Assembly (NCBI GenBank): GCA_002713145.1
Contig: PAVS01000011.1
Coordinates: 62,001-126,000 of the forward strand
Length of the DNA: 64,000 bases
Reading direction: 5' to 3'
Source: Halobacteriovoraceae bacterium
GTDB taxonomy: Bacteria; Bdellovibrionota; Bacteriovoracia; Bacteriovoracales; Bacteriovoracaceae
Position 1 is the first letter of the stretch. Each line of letters begins with the position of its first letter. This document shows, one piece after another, positions 24,741 through 34,675 of the stretch. Both the position numbers and the translations under genes were made by a program. A model generated the notes under the pieces. That model searched no databases, was not told the DNA's origin, and saw nothing but the letters and a program-made list of their open reading frames with translations.

Positions 24741-27408
24741 CCTGAAATTGTGTAAGACTATTTTCAATTGAAGTTAGTTTTTCTTTAAATTCATCAGCTT
24801 CTGCTTTTACTTTAGCCACTACATCTTCCGGAGCGTTCTCTGCAAATTTCGGATTAGAAAGCTTTTTACTGACCTTATCAAACTCTTTTTGAGTCTTATC
24901 TTTATCTTTTTTCAAACGATCAATAAATTCATCTAAATTCACAACACCTTCGAGAGGAACAAAGATCTCTGTTTGTGCTGTCGCTTTCATGATCGATTTC
25001 TCAGGTCTCGATTCATCTTTATCTTTGATATGACCAGCGCGAACATTGGCAAGTTCTTTGAGGAATCCTCTTGATGTATAGAAGTATTTGGCGAGTTCTT
25101 CGTCATTGGTGAAAAGACGAATTTCAATTTCTTCTTGGGGCTTAATTTGAACTGAGTTTCTCAAGTTGCGAATACTTGTGACCAGCTCAATGAATTTATC
25201 CATTTTTTCGACATCGTTTTGGAATTCGTACTTTGAATTATGCTCTGGGTATTTTTGAATAATAAGTAATTCTTCATCTGTATTTTTCAGGTGCTGCCAT
25301 AGTTCTTCCGTTAAAAAAGGAATCACAGGGTGAAGCAGTTTAACTATTTCTCTAAAACACAACTTTAAAACATTGGCCCTTTGAGATTTAAGTCCTGCAT
25401 TCTCTGAGTTGAGAATACCTTTTGAAAGCTCAATAAACCAAGAGCAAAATTTTTCATACACAAACTGATAAATGGCATTGCAGGCATCATCAAAGCGATA
25501 ATCGTCAAATGATTCAGTGACTGTTTTGGTGACAGAGTTAAGCTCGGCTAAGATCCACTTTTCGTGGTGATGGAGTTGATCTAAATCAATCGCTTTCTCA
25601 CTCGCACCTGCTAGGTGAGGGTGAATAAAGCGAAAGGCATTCCACAGTTTATTGATAAAATTTCTGTAGCCTTCAATCTTTGCTGGATCAAGGTTAATAT
25701 TGCGGTTATAACCCGAGCTCACAGCGAGGGTGAATCTCATGGCATCACATCCAGTTTCTTGAATGAGATCAAGCGGGTCCATAACATTCCCCAAACTCTT
25801 GCTCATTTTCTTACCATCTTTATCCCGAACAATGGCATGGATATATGTATCTTTAAAAGGAACTTGCTTCGTTACCTTTTCATTCATCATCATCATTCTG
25901 GCGACCCAGAAAAAGATAATATCAAAAGCGGTGACGAGAGTGTCGGAAGGATAAAATTTCTCAAAACCTTTTTGGGCCATTCGCTCTTTATTAGGCCAGC
26001 CAAGAGTAGACATGGGAAAAATTCCAGAGGAAAACCATGTGTCGAGGACATCCGGGTCTTGAGTGATCTCCGTTGCCTGACATTTGGGACAACTTTCTGG
26101 TTGTTCCACTTTATCCGCCCATTGGTGCTCACATTTATCACAAGCAAAAACAGGGATTTGATGACCCCACCACAGTTGTCTGGAAATACACCAAGGTCTC
26201 GGGTTTCTTTGATAAGAGTAATAAGTATTCTCCCAGCCTTTAGGAACAAATTTCATCTCATCTTTTTCAACCGCCTCTACACTTCTTTTGGCCATCTCTT
26301 CAGTATTGAGAAACCATTGTTTGGAAACCATAGGTTCAACGACTGCATTAGAACGCTGTGAATGGCCAACTTGTTGAACATGCTGCTCTTCTTTTACAAA
26401 TTGCTCGCATTCTTTAAGAAGTTGTATTGTTTTTTTACGTGCCTCTTTAACCGTTAAGCCTGCTATTTCCTGGGCTTCTGAGTTAATGGTTCCATCTTTG
26501 TTAAGAATATTGATTATAGGAAGATCATGTCTTTTTCCAATTTCATAGTCATTAAAATCATGACCAGGAGTCACCTTTAAACATCCCGTCCCTTTTTCCA
26601 TATCCACATGAGGGTCAGCCACGATAGGAACTTCCCGGTTGCAGATAGGGATAATGGCCATCTTACCTATCAGGTGTTCAAAGCGATCATCATTAGGGTT
26701 CACAGCAACCGCGGTATCTCCAAAAAGTGTTTCCGGTCTGGTGGTTGCGATCTCGAGCACTTGATTCGAATCTTTTACTCGATAATGTATATGGTAGAAA
26801 TGACCATTAATTTCTTTGTGTTCAACCTCTGCATCAGAAATAGCTGATTGAAGAACGGGGTCCCAATTGATGATATAATCAGATTGATAAATAAGCCCTT
26901 CGTTATAGAGATCAACGAAATACTCTCTGACCGCTTCTACCGGTCCATCATCCATGGTGAAGGTAAAATAATCCCAATCACAAGAATCACCTAATTTTTT
27001 AAATTGGTTTAAAATATGCTCACCGTATTCATCTTTCCATTTCCAAACTTCTTCTAGAAATTTTTCTCTACCCAAATCATGTTTGGTTTTCCCTTCTTCT
27101 TTAAAGATTTTTTGTTCAACTTTGGCTTGAGTGGCAATCCCTGCATGATCTTGTCCGGGAATCCAAAGGGTTTCATATCCTTGCATTCTTTTAAAGCGAA
27201 TGAGAGTGTCGATAAGCGTGTGATTGAGTGCATGGCCCATATGAAGTTTACCCGTAACATTAGGGGGAGGCATCAAAATGGTGTAAGGGCCTTTTCCTTC
27301 AACTCTTTCGACTGGTTTGAAATACCTATTTTCTTCCCAAATTTTATACCATTTCTCTTCCGCTATTTGTGGATCATAGACTTTGGGTAATTCGTTTTCT
27401 TCACTCAT
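24736..27408 (-). CDS. valS: Valyl-tRNA synthetase
   Basis: The 890-residue class I synthetase has the HIGH variant 'PPPNVTGKLHMGH' near residue 50, the editing domain with 'TTRPETLFGDTAVAVNP', the 'WCISRQLWWGHQIP' segment, the 'KMSKSLGN' motif, an anticodon-binding region, and the C-terminal coiled coil ('LKKDKDKTQKEFDKVSKKLS') typical of ValS. It attaches valine to tRNA-Val and edits threonine. A zinc-ribbon-like insert 'CDKCEHQW...CPKC' is present. The ATG overlaps the hisS stop by one base (TAATG), so the two synthetases are coupled. Confidence 0.97.
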   Translation of the reverse strand: MSEENELPKVYDPQIAEEKWYKIWEENRYFKPVERVEGKGPYTILMPPPNVTGKLHMGHALNHTLIDTLIRFKRMQGYETLWIPGQDHAGIATQAKVEQKIFKEEGKTKHDLGREKFLEEVWKWKDEYGEHILNQFKKLGDSCDWDYFTFTMDDGPVEAVREYFVDLYNEGLIYQSDYIINWDPVLQSAISDAEVEHKEINGHFYHIHYRVKDSNQVLEIATTRPETLFGDTAVAVNPNDDRFEHLIGKMAIIPICNREVPIVADPHVDMEKGTGCLKVTPGHDFNDYEIGKRHDLPIINILNKDGTINSEAQEIAGLTVKEARKKTIQLLKECEQFVKEEQHVQQVGHSQRSNAVVEPMVSKQWFLNTEEMAKRSVEAVEKDEMKFVPKGWENTYYSYQRNPRPWCISRQLWWGHQIPVFACDKCEHQWADKVEQPESCPKCQATEITQDPDVLDTWFSSGIFPMSTLGWPNKERMAQKGFEKFYPSDTLVTAFDIIFFWVARMMMMNEKVTKQVPFKDTYIHAIVRDKDGKKMSKSLGNVMDPLDLIQETGCDAMRFTLAVSSGYNRNINLDPAKIEGYRNFINKLWNAFRFIHPHLAGASEKAIDLDQLHHHEKWILAELNSVTKTVTESFDDYRFDDACNAIYQFVYEKFCSWFIELSKGILNSENAGLKSQRANVLKLCFREIVKLLHPVIPFLTEELWQHLKNTDEELLIIQKYPEHNSKYEFQNDVEKMDKFIELVTSIRNLRNSVQIKPQEEIEIRLFTNDEELAKYFYTSRGFLKELANVRAGHIKDKDESRPEKSIMKATAQTEIFVPLEGVVNLDEFIDRLKKDKDKTQKEFDKVSKKLSNPKFAENAPEDVVAKVKAEADEFKEKLTSIENSLTQFQG

Positions 27409-28715
27409 TATTTATCCTTAATAAAGTTTTGAATTTCAGAGATATCACTTAATTGAAAAAACTTGGCTTCTCTGGTGGGCAAGTTTTTTATTTGGACTTG
27501 AACATGACCATCTTTCTCTTCAACGATGGCCACATATTGGTGCCCCTTGCTTTCTGCTGTTTTAAATATTTTATTGAATTTCATTTTTCCTAAGTTGAGC
27601 TCAACTTTAAGCCCCTGCTCTCTAAGCACTAAGGCCAATTTTTGAGTCGCTATCAGTTCTTGATCCTCTGTATGACAGAGGAATAAATCATTAGAGGCGT
27701 GGGCCAGATCAGGAAGAAGTTTATGGGTTTCTAAAAAATCTTTAAGAGTGACATCCCCAAGACCAAATCCGATCCCAGGCAGTTCAGGCTCATCAAAAAT
27801 TTTCATCAAGCTAGCATAAGCCCCTCCCCCTGCAATAGCGCGGCGGTTTTCTGGGTTAAGATCAAAAATTTCAAACACAAGTCCGGTATAATAATCCAAG
27901 CCTCTTACGATGGTAGGATCATATTGTATATAAGGGAGTAATCCCAACTGCTCACAATTTTCCATGATCTTCATAAATTCCTGAGCTTGATCTGAAAGTT
28001 TATGGGATTTTAAAAACTCAAGAAGTTCCAGGTGATTACTGAGTGCCAAGTAATTTTTAAAAACACTCTTTTTATCATCTGCAAGTATGTCACTGATCAT
28101 TTTGTCTAAAGCCGCGTCATCGACCTTTTTGGCTTTATCAATCACTTTGTATAGCTTATAGGCTTCATCATCCTTGAGTTGCAAGAGCTCATTGAATATA
28201 GCATCAACGATTTTCCTGTCATTGACTAAAATAGAAAACATCGTTTGGTCAGCTTTTAAATTCTTAAAAAAATGAACTATAAGGCTGAGAATTTCGACTT
28301 CTCCTAAGACCGGAGGAGCTCCAAATATGTCCACATTAAATTGCCAATGCTCCCGGACTCTTCCTCTTTGTGGTTTCTCATATCGCATAAGATTGGGGAT
28401 GGCATACCATCTCAGAGGCTTAGCTGTTTGTCTGTGCACACTCGCAACCATTCTTGCCAGCGTAGGAGTCATCTCAGGTCTAATAGCTACATGGCGCTCC
28501 CCTCTGTCAGTGAAATCATAAATTTGCTCATTGATAAGTTCTTCACCTGATTTTGCTTTGTAGAGTTTAACTTCTTCCAGCAAAGGCCCATCATAAGCTT
28601 CGTAAGCAAAGCTGTGAGCCGTTTTTCTCATCTGTGAAAAAAGATAGTCTCTGATCCTCATTTCACTAGGGAAAAAGTCTCTCGAGCCCTTGTAGGGTTT
28701 CTTGCTTAATGCCAT
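27408..28715 (-). CDS. hisS: Histidyl-tRNA synthetase
   Basis: The 435-residue class II synthetase shows motif 2 'RPEMTPTLARM', 'IPNLMRYEKPQRGRVREHWQFN', the histidine-A motif 'VRGLDYYTG', motif 3 'GFGLGDV', and a C-terminal anticodon-binding domain. It charges tRNA-His. AAGGA precedes the ATG. A promoter with an extended -10 lies in the 69-nt gap to the upstream secreted-protein genes, so hisS-valS can be transcribed on its own and also by read-through. Confidence 0.96.
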   Translation of the reverse strand: MALSKKPYKGSRDFFPSEMRIRDYLFSQMRKTAHSFAYEAYDGPLLEEVKLYKAKSGEELINEQIYDFTDRGERHVAIRPEMTPTLARMVASVHRQTAKPLRWYAIPNLMRYEKPQRGRVREHWQFNVDIFGAPPVLGEVEILSLIVHFFKNLKADQTMFSILVNDRKIVDAIFNELLQLKDDEAYKLYKVIDKAKKVDDAALDKMISDILADDKKSVFKNYLALSNHLELLEFLKSHKLSDQAQEFMKIMENCEQLGLLPYIQYDPTIVRGLDYYTGLVFEIFDLNPENRRAIAGGGAYASLMKIFDEPELPGIGFGLGDVTLKDFLETHKLLPDLAHASNDLFLCHTEDQELIATQKLALVLREQGLKVELNLGKMKFNKIFKTAESKGHQYVAIVEEKDGHVQVQIKNLPTREAKFFQLSDISEIQNFIKDK

Positions 28716-28742
28716 GCAGTAATTCCTTGTTGGTATTTTACT

Positions 28743-28771
28743 TTTTTAGCAAATAAATCAACATTTGTTAA
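28743..28771 (-). promoter_or_regulatory. hisS promoter with extended -10
   Basis: Read on the minus strand: TTAACA (28771-28766), 17-nt spacer, TAAAAA (28748-28743), with TGC directly before the -10. Confidence 0.5.
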
Positions 28772-28784
28772 CGAGAAGGAGCTC

Positions 28785-29630
28785 TTATTCTGGGGTTTTA
28801 TCTACTTTATCCATGAGTTTATTGATTTCTTCACCAGCCGCCTCTGAAGGTTCAACTTCTAGGTCCTCAACATCCTTGGGGGAGTTTTGAATCAAGGCTT
28901 CTTCCTTAGAAGCTGTTGGAGCTGGCTCGGTCAGCGTCTCAAGAGTGCTCTGGTCAGGGAGGATAAAAAGAATATTTTCTGTTTGAGTAGGGATGCTCTT
29001 TTTAAAAAAACGTGAAACATTGGCCATATTCTCAAAATAGCGGAGAATATGTTGAGTGCACATTGCATTAAACTGCTCTGATTTCAGACGCATAAATTGC
29101 ATAATCCAAGGTCCTACATGTTTATTTAAGAGTTGAATGCGCTCTCTTTGCTCTTCTTTGATTTGTTCTCTTTTTGTAATATTTTTATAATTGTTAAGAA
29201 CATTATCTTTTACTAAGGGTTCAAAGTTTTTAATTTGGTCTTGGATATGAAACTTAGCAAAGTCAGTGTAGAGACTTTTATATTGATTAAGTTTTTCCTT
29301 AGCAGCAATGAGATTTGAATTTGAGATATAAGCTTTCACTTGGTGTTCAGGCGAATTTGCGAACTGATGAAAACTTTTAAAAAATTCACTAAATAAAAAT
29401 GCCTGGATATTCGCTTGATCTACAAATTTAAGATTTTCATTTATGGTTTGAAGGTGGGTGATCGTATTTTCTTTTTGAGCTAAAGTTAAATCAACCTGAT
29501 CAAGGTGATTAATCATGGCCTGTTGTAAAATAGCCGAAATCTTAGGATTGACTTTTATTTGTCCCATCACAGAGGCTTGCAAGTAAAAAGGATTCATGAC
29601 TAAAACACAAAGGAGAAAAACTCTTTTCAT
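28785..29630 (-). CDS. Secreted alpha-helical protein of unknown function
   Basis: A signal peptide of about 19 residues ('FYLQA' cleavage) is followed by about 200 residues of helical, Gln/Lys/Asn-rich sequence. The C-terminal tail is acidic ('KDVEDLEVEPSEAAGEEINKL'). A single Cys is present in the mature chain near 191. No family recognised. It is the third of three overlapping genes for exported proteins (ATGA overlap with the preceding gene), implying a joint periplasmic or extracellular role. Confidence 0.75.
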   Translation of the reverse strand: MKRVFLLCVLVMNPFYLQASVMGQIKVNPKISAILQQAMINHLDQVDLTLAQKENTITHLQTINENLKFVDQANIQAFLFSEFFKSFHQFANSPEHQVKAYISNSNLIAAKEKLNQYKSLYTDFAKFHIQDQIKNFEPLVKDNVLNNYKNITKREQIKEEQRERIQLLNKHVGPWIMQFMRLKSEQFNAMCTQHILRYFENMANVSRFFKKSIPTQTENILFILPDQSTLETLTEPAPTASKEEALIQNSPKDVEDLEVEPSEAAGEEINKLMDKVDKTPE

Positions 29631-30664
29631 AAGCCTTCTCCTAGAGAGTCATCAGTTGCTTTCTGTTCACCGTCGATAATGAGATATTTTCCTTTATAAT
29701 GTGAAACTAATAGGGAACCAAATTCAAAAATTTGAGTGATATCCCCGAGTTCGGTGAGTATGTCTAACTTACCCGTATCCAGGTTTAATTTTGCCACTTC
29801 TGTTTTTTTTGTATTCAATGCTTCTTGCATAACCATGGTCTTGATAAAATACAATTCTTTTTTCCGACAGATAAGCTGCCCTATATCTGAAAGGGGGCTG
29901 GTGTAGAGGACTTTGGTTTTCTTCGCATTCTTAAAATCAAAAATATCGATTTGTGTGATAATGCTGGCAGAAGAGCTGTCTTTGAGTGGAAATTCTCCAA
30001 TCGTTAAGGTCGCATCATTCAAACATAAACTCACTTGCTGACCATTTTCTTGGGACTTATACAGGGTTTCAAACTTTTTTTCCAATAAGTCATATAATAA
30101 AACAGCTGAATAGCCTTTAATATTTATATCCGTATAAATGATAAAGTTTTGATTGCTCATAACTGCTTCGGGAGCAAAATAAGGATTATGTTTAGGAGCG
30201 AGTTGAATTCGCCTCTCATTAGCTGTGGCAAAATTATACACAACTAATTCTCTTGTCTCAAAATCAGTATAGGTCGCGAGTAAGCCAGACATATGGAGCT
30301 GGGGAGCGTGTCCTTCGCCAAATTTTCTAAACTCATTGGTTCCGACATCAGTCACGTAAAGATCGTGATTCTTGGCCAATTTGGTGGTTTGGTGAGGATT
30401 TTTCCGGTGAAGCATAATGAGTTTGGACTGTCCCTCTTGTCCAAAGAGAAAAAACTGATCCAGAGGCTTTCCTGTAAAAACATTTTTTATACTGTAATTT
30501 GCTGAAACTTTTAATTCACCTTTTCGGGTTTGATAATAAGTATATTTTCCATTACTGCTAATAAAGCGAATATTTTCGACTGATTGTTTCGTGACGAGTT
30601 CTGCGAGCTTTGCGTGCCCACTTAAGGATATAAATAATAAAAGGATCACTCTAGTAAATAGCAT
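29627..30664 (-). CDS. Exported TolB-like beta-propeller protein
   Basis: I place the start at the ATG at 30664, which follows a GGGGG element by four bases; an ATG five codons upstream lacks a ribosome site. A signal peptide ('LLLFISLSGHA') is followed by repeated blades with patterns such as 'RFISSNGKYTYYQTRKGEL', 'HDLYVTDVGTNEFRKFG' and 'NFIIYTDINIKGYSAVLLYDL'. This is the TolB/WD40-like propeller pattern. Propellers of this kind act as protein-binding scaffolds in the periplasm. The gene overlaps both neighbours. No peptidase domain is attached. Confidence 0.65.
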   Translation of the reverse strand: MLFTRVILLLFISLSGHAKLAELVTKQSVENIRFISSNGKYTYYQTRKGELKVSANYSIKNVFTGKPLDQFFLFGQEGQSKLIMLHRKNPHQTTKLAKNHDLYVTDVGTNEFRKFGEGHAPQLHMSGLLATYTDFETRELVVYNFATANERRIQLAPKHNPYFAPEAVMSNQNFIIYTDINIKGYSAVLLYDLLEKKFETLYKSQENGQQVSLCLNDATLTIGEFPLKDSSSASIITQIDIFDFKNAKKTKVLYTSPLSDIGQLICRKKELYFIKTMVMQEALNTKKTEVAKLNLDTGKLDILTELGDITQIFEFGSLLVSHYKGKYLIIDGEQKATDDSLGEGL

Positions 30665-32552
30665 AAAACCCCCATTCATTCAGCGGTTGATGGGTTTGAT
30701 AATTTTTAAGAGCCCCAAAAATATAGCTCCAAGGAATAATTCTCGGAGCCTGAATCTGATCAAGCGAGGTTCGAGTGATCATGGAAAACTTATTATTTTC
30801 TTCAATAATGCCATCAACGATAAAACTTATTTTTTGGCACTGGTTAATCGTTTTCATATGATAAAACTGGGGAAGAAGGTTTTCCAAACAACCCACTCCC
30901 ATAAAAATAGCTTTGGGATGTTTCTTTAAAATAGATTTAAATGTCGATATGTTGAGAACTTGTCGGGTTTTCACTTTTAAATGTCTTTGAATAAGATTGA
31001 TAAAAGCCAAGTTTTCTTGGGTAAACTTTAGCGGAAGCAGATCGAGGTTAAAATTATTCTTAAGGGTGAATTTGTCAAAAGCCAAATCGTTATAGATCAC
31101 TCGAAAAGGACAATCGATGGCATTACACTTATTTGGGTCCTTGATAATAAAACACCCTGTCTTAAATTCTAATAATGTCGGTCTATACTCACTTTCATTG
31201 ATGACTTTGCAAGTTTGTTCCGAATCATTAAATCCTCTGAGGCGAGCGAGTATCTTACCTATATTTCTGCTAAGCGAATACTTGCTGTCTTTGAGTTGAT
31301 CAAAGCTAGTCGGATAACAAACTTCTTTGCGTTGGATTTTATCATCGTAGCAGACTTGAATATCCCATAATTGATCCGCCATATACTGCTCATTAAACTT
31401 GATAAATGGAAGTGTTAAGTTTGAAGAGCAATCCTGGTAACTGTCTTTTGTTGGTGTGGTGGTAAGATGGTTGAGAATTCTTCCTGCTGTAACCAGTGAT
31501 TCCTGCCCCACAAGGTATGGGCAATCATTGTAATTTCTTATCAGTCTGGAACGATTCAGTGCTCTTGAGAGTTCCATGCAATTCGGTTTCGGAAAAAGTG
31601 AACTGAACCTGTCTCCTTGATAAAGACAGTTTTCTGCATTGGCGTTGAGTTGGTTAATACATTCCTGTTTTTTTTGAGTGGAGACTTTTTGATCAGCTTC
31701 AAACCCGCAGTACAATTGCAAAGCGGGATCTATGTCTTTCGTTTGTAGAAACTGGCTCCAAAAGTTTTGTTTGAAAATTTGAGTGCACACAAAATCTGCA
31801 TGAGCAGCATTGTTGCACATGGTTTGGTAGTAATTTAAAGTCCGTGGCGATAAAATCTTTTTATAGGACTTCGCCTCTTGAACCTTTTTCTCTAGCACTT
31901 TAATGTCTCTGTAATTAGTCCCTTTCATATTTTTGAGAGAGATTTCATCTTGATAAAGGTCTTGAATCATCTGTGAGATATGACAGAGATAGGGGGACTT
32001 AGGGTCATTGATAAAGGCTTGGTAATTTTGCTGACACTCACTTTGTGATTTAGGGTAGTTTATTTTTTCTGTGGAGAGAATCTTTCTAATATTTCGTGGT
32101 TTAAAACTTTGTTGCAGCACTTTAGATTGAGGGCATTGGGGGTACCCAATTTGTTCTAAATAAGCTGGAACTTTAAGGGCATGAGTTTGTAGTTCATTTC
32201 TTTTGTCTTTAAAACTGATAAGCACGTATTCGAGTTTTTTATCAGGCCCATAGAGAAGCTCGGAACTTAATAGGTCGACAAAAGCACAAGAGTCTTTGAG
32301 CCCAAGTTTTAAAACACTGTTTTGATTATGCAGCATAATCATATTCATAAAACTGGGATGAAAAGCAATTTGAGAAGGATCAGCGACATTACTTAGGGAA
32401 AAATTAGATTTGGAGTATTTTTCTATGAGTTTAGGATACTGTGATTTACTCTTTTCAATGGCCGATTCAAGCTGGGTAAATAATGTCTGCCCATGACTTT
32501 GAGCAGACATTATGAAAATTATGACATAGCAATATGTGAATAACCTATTCAA
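30651..32552 (-). CDS. Large Cys-rich secreted protein of unknown function
   Basis: The start is uncertain. A TTG at 32552, overlapping the stop of the upstream oxidoreductase gene, gives 633 residues and a plausible signal peptide ('FTYCYVIIFIMSAQSHG'). An ATG at 32609 lies upstream and an ATG within the signal peptide is also possible. The mature protein contains about 25 cysteines spread through its length ('TMCNNAAHADFVC', 'NKCNAIDCPF'), pointing to disulphides in the periplasm or outside the cell. No known domain recognised. It is the first of three overlapping exported-protein genes. Confidence 0.7.
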   Translation of the reverse strand: MNRLFTYCYVIIFIMSAQSHGQTLFTQLESAIEKSKSQYPKLIEKYSKSNFSLSNVADPSQIAFHPSFMNMIMLHNQNSVLKLGLKDSCAFVDLLSSELLYGPDKKLEYVLISFKDKRNELQTHALKVPAYLEQIGYPQCPQSKVLQQSFKPRNIRKILSTEKINYPKSQSECQQNYQAFINDPKSPYLCHISQMIQDLYQDEISLKNMKGTNYRDIKVLEKKVQEAKSYKKILSPRTLNYYQTMCNNAAHADFVCTQIFKQNFWSQFLQTKDIDPALQLYCGFEADQKVSTQKKQECINQLNANAENCLYQGDRFSSLFPKPNCMELSRALNRSRLIRNYNDCPYLVGQESLVTAGRILNHLTTTPTKDSYQDCSSNLTLPFIKFNEQYMADQLWDIQVCYDDKIQRKEVCYPTSFDQLKDSKYSLSRNIGKILARLRGFNDSEQTCKVINESEYRPTLLEFKTGCFIIKDPNKCNAIDCPFRVIYNDLAFDKFTLKNNFNLDLLPLKFTQENLAFINLIQRHLKVKTRQVLNISTFKSILKKHPKAIFMGVGCLENLLPQFYHMKTINQCQKISFIVDGIIEENNKFSMITRTSLDQIQAPRIIPWSYIFGALKNYQTHQPLNEWGFYAIY

Positions 32553-34542
32553 TAGATTTATTAAGTATTGAGGCAACGTCTTCAACTCCAAGTTCTTCTG
32601 TTGCAGCATTCTTTCCTTTTCCTGAATGGAAATTAATCATACAAAAGGAGCAAGAAGTGGCCAGCTTATATGTTTTTGTTTCTGCAATATGTTCCAGACG
32701 GTTTTCCACCATGTCTTTTCCTTCATGGATCTCATACCACATATTTCCTCCGCCCATTCCACAGCAAAGAGACTTGTCTTTGTTTTTAACCATTTCTTTA
32801 AGTTCTACTCCTGGGATACTGTTCAAGATCTCTCTTGGAGCATCATATTCACCGTGGTGACGACCAAGATAACATGGATCGTGGAACGTAAGCTCTTCTT
32901 TAACTTCTTTGGTTGGCTTGAGCTGTCCATTTTTAACCAGCTCGGCTAGCAGTTCAGTATGGTGAACAGTATGAAAGTCACCATCTTCAAATTTAGCGTA
33001 TTCTTTTCCAATGGTATGAAGACAATGTGGACAATGAGTTACAACTTTATCGAAATCATACTGTCTCATATTGGCAATATTTTCGATGGCCACTTCAAAG
33101 AAAGAATACTCATCACCAAAACGTCTGATGGGGTCCCCATTACATTTTTCCGTTTTTCCCATGACAGCAAAAGAGACTCCGGCTTTTTTAAGTAGAGTCA
33201 CAGTGTCTTTGACGACTTGTTGGTTATTATTATCATAAGAACCTGCACAGCCTACATAGTAGAGATAATCGACTTTTTTCTGGGGTTCAATCACTGGTAC
33301 ATCTAATCCATCGGCCCATTGAAAGCGATCATCTTGAGACACGCCCCAAGGATTTCCATTCACTCGAATATTATTTACTGCTGTTGCAGCTTCCGGTGGA
33401 ATTTGACCAAGAGTCAGAGCTTTATATCTTTTCAGTCCCATAATAGGTTGAACGTGTTCGATATTAGCAGGACATTCTTCCATACAAGCACCACAGGTGG
33501 TACAAGCATCGAGTTCTGTCGCGCTGTAGAGATCTTTCTCCCAAAAATCGACATCTTCAGATTCAGGAGTTTTTTCCATGACGTCTCTCATTTTTGTGAT
33601 GATTTTTTTAGGATCGAGGGGCTTACCAGCTAGATTGGCAGGACACACTTGTGTGCAGCGACCGCATTCAACACAGGTCAGTGTATCTAATTTATTTTTA
33701 GCAGTGAGCTCACTTTTTTTGCCCAGACCAAAGGTTTCAGCTGTTTCATCTTCAAAATTCATTGGTTCTAAAACGGCACCTCTACGAGCGGGGGTCATAA
33801 GGGCACTAAAAGGCAGTGAGAAAATATGGAGAAATTTCGAATGGCCTATACTCGCAATAAAAACCATCGTGTTGGCCATATGAAAGAGCCAGATCGCTTT
33901 GTAAGCATAAGCGAGAGTTTGATCGTTCATTCCTAAAAAGAGTTGTGCCCATACCCATCCAATAGGAGACCAAAGCATTTCTTGCGCAGGCATTCCTGCT
34001 CCAACTAAACGCATACCTTCTAAAACATAACCCACGATAACTAAGAGAAAGAGCATGAGATACATCCACTTCTCTCTGTTAGGATTGGTGGCGCTTAAAT
34101 ACTCGGGTTTTTCGATATATCTTCTTTTAAAAGCCATGGTCAGACCTATGAGAATAGCCAGCCCTGCAAAATCCGCTAAAAATGAAATGACGATATAAGT
34201 GGTTCCTTGATAAACTTTGAAAGGAGAGTCGGCATGGATCGCAACCAATTCAGTCGCAATGGTTAAAATAACAAAACCGTAAAAAATAAGACTGTGAAAG
34301 ACCGCTACTCTTTTGTCTCGCACTACCTTACCTGTAAAGAAAATCGTTTCTAGAAATCTTTTCCAATTGAGATTCTCAGGTGCCAGACCTTTAAAACCCG
34401 CGTCTGCTGTGACGAATTTATACTTCTTAAAGATTCCTTGGGCCATGACAACGAATGCCATCACCATTAAGGCGTACATAATGACTTTGAAGCTAAAAGG
34501 GATTTGCCAAAAAATCTCTCTAGTTGCGATAGATGAATTCAT
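32545..34542 (-). CDS. Membrane cytochrome b / Fe-S oxidoreductase (FadF/EMO-like, CCG domains)
   Basis: The 665-residue protein has an N-terminal NarI-like region with about six membrane segments carrying His pairs for b-haem ('VFHSLIFYGFVIL', 'LFHMANTMVFIASIGHSKFLH'). Two 4Fe-4S motifs follow: 'CVECGRCTQVCPANLAG' and 'CTTCGACMEECPA'. Two CCG domains of the HdrB/GlpC type complete it ('CAGSYDN' and 'CCGMGGGNMWYE'). This architecture matches the Bacillus FadF and EMO proteins that pass electrons from electron-transfer flavoprotein to menaquinone during fatty acid oxidation. No etf genes are adjacent, so the donor is inferred from the family. AGGAG precedes the ATG. Confidence 0.88.
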   Translation of the reverse strand: MNSSIATREIFWQIPFSFKVIMYALMVMAFVVMAQGIFKKYKFVTADAGFKGLAPENLNWKRFLETIFFTGKVVRDKRVAVFHSLIFYGFVILTIATELVAIHADSPFKVYQGTTYIVISFLADFAGLAILIGLTMAFKRRYIEKPEYLSATNPNREKWMYLMLFLLVIVGYVLEGMRLVGAGMPAQEMLWSPIGWVWAQLFLGMNDQTLAYAYKAIWLFHMANTMVFIASIGHSKFLHIFSLPFSALMTPARRGAVLEPMNFEDETAETFGLGKKSELTAKNKLDTLTCVECGRCTQVCPANLAGKPLDPKKIITKMRDVMEKTPESEDVDFWEKDLYSATELDACTTCGACMEECPANIEHVQPIMGLKRYKALTLGQIPPEAATAVNNIRVNGNPWGVSQDDRFQWADGLDVPVIEPQKKVDYLYYVGCAGSYDNNNQQVVKDTVTLLKKAGVSFAVMGKTEKCNGDPIRRFGDEYSFFEVAIENIANMRQYDFDKVVTHCPHCLHTIGKEYAKFEDGDFHTVHHTELLAELVKNGQLKPTKEVKEELTFHDPCYLGRHHGEYDAPREILNSIPGVELKEMVKNKDKSLCCGMGGGNMWYEIHEGKDMVENRLEHIAETKTYKLATSCSFCMINFHSGKGKNAATEELGVEDVASILNKSIE

Positions 34543-34675
34543 ATTTTCTCCTGAAAGTTATCCTATAACTATACAATATTTAAAGAATGAAGTCATAATT
34601 TTGTAAAGCCGAGTAAAAGGCTCGGGTGGAAGCTTTTTTGTTCATAATGTTTTTCAAATGATTTAAACTGCTAGC

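Noticed and set aside
25615-26361. A 248-codon + strand frame inside valS
   Set aside because: It is fully antisense to a conserved region of valS, has no ribosome site and its product is unlike any protein pattern I know.
24736-28715. tRNA genes or a T-box leader near the synthetase genes
   Set aside because: I looked for cloverleaf signatures and a specifier/antiterminator structure in the 69-nt gap before hisS and saw none.
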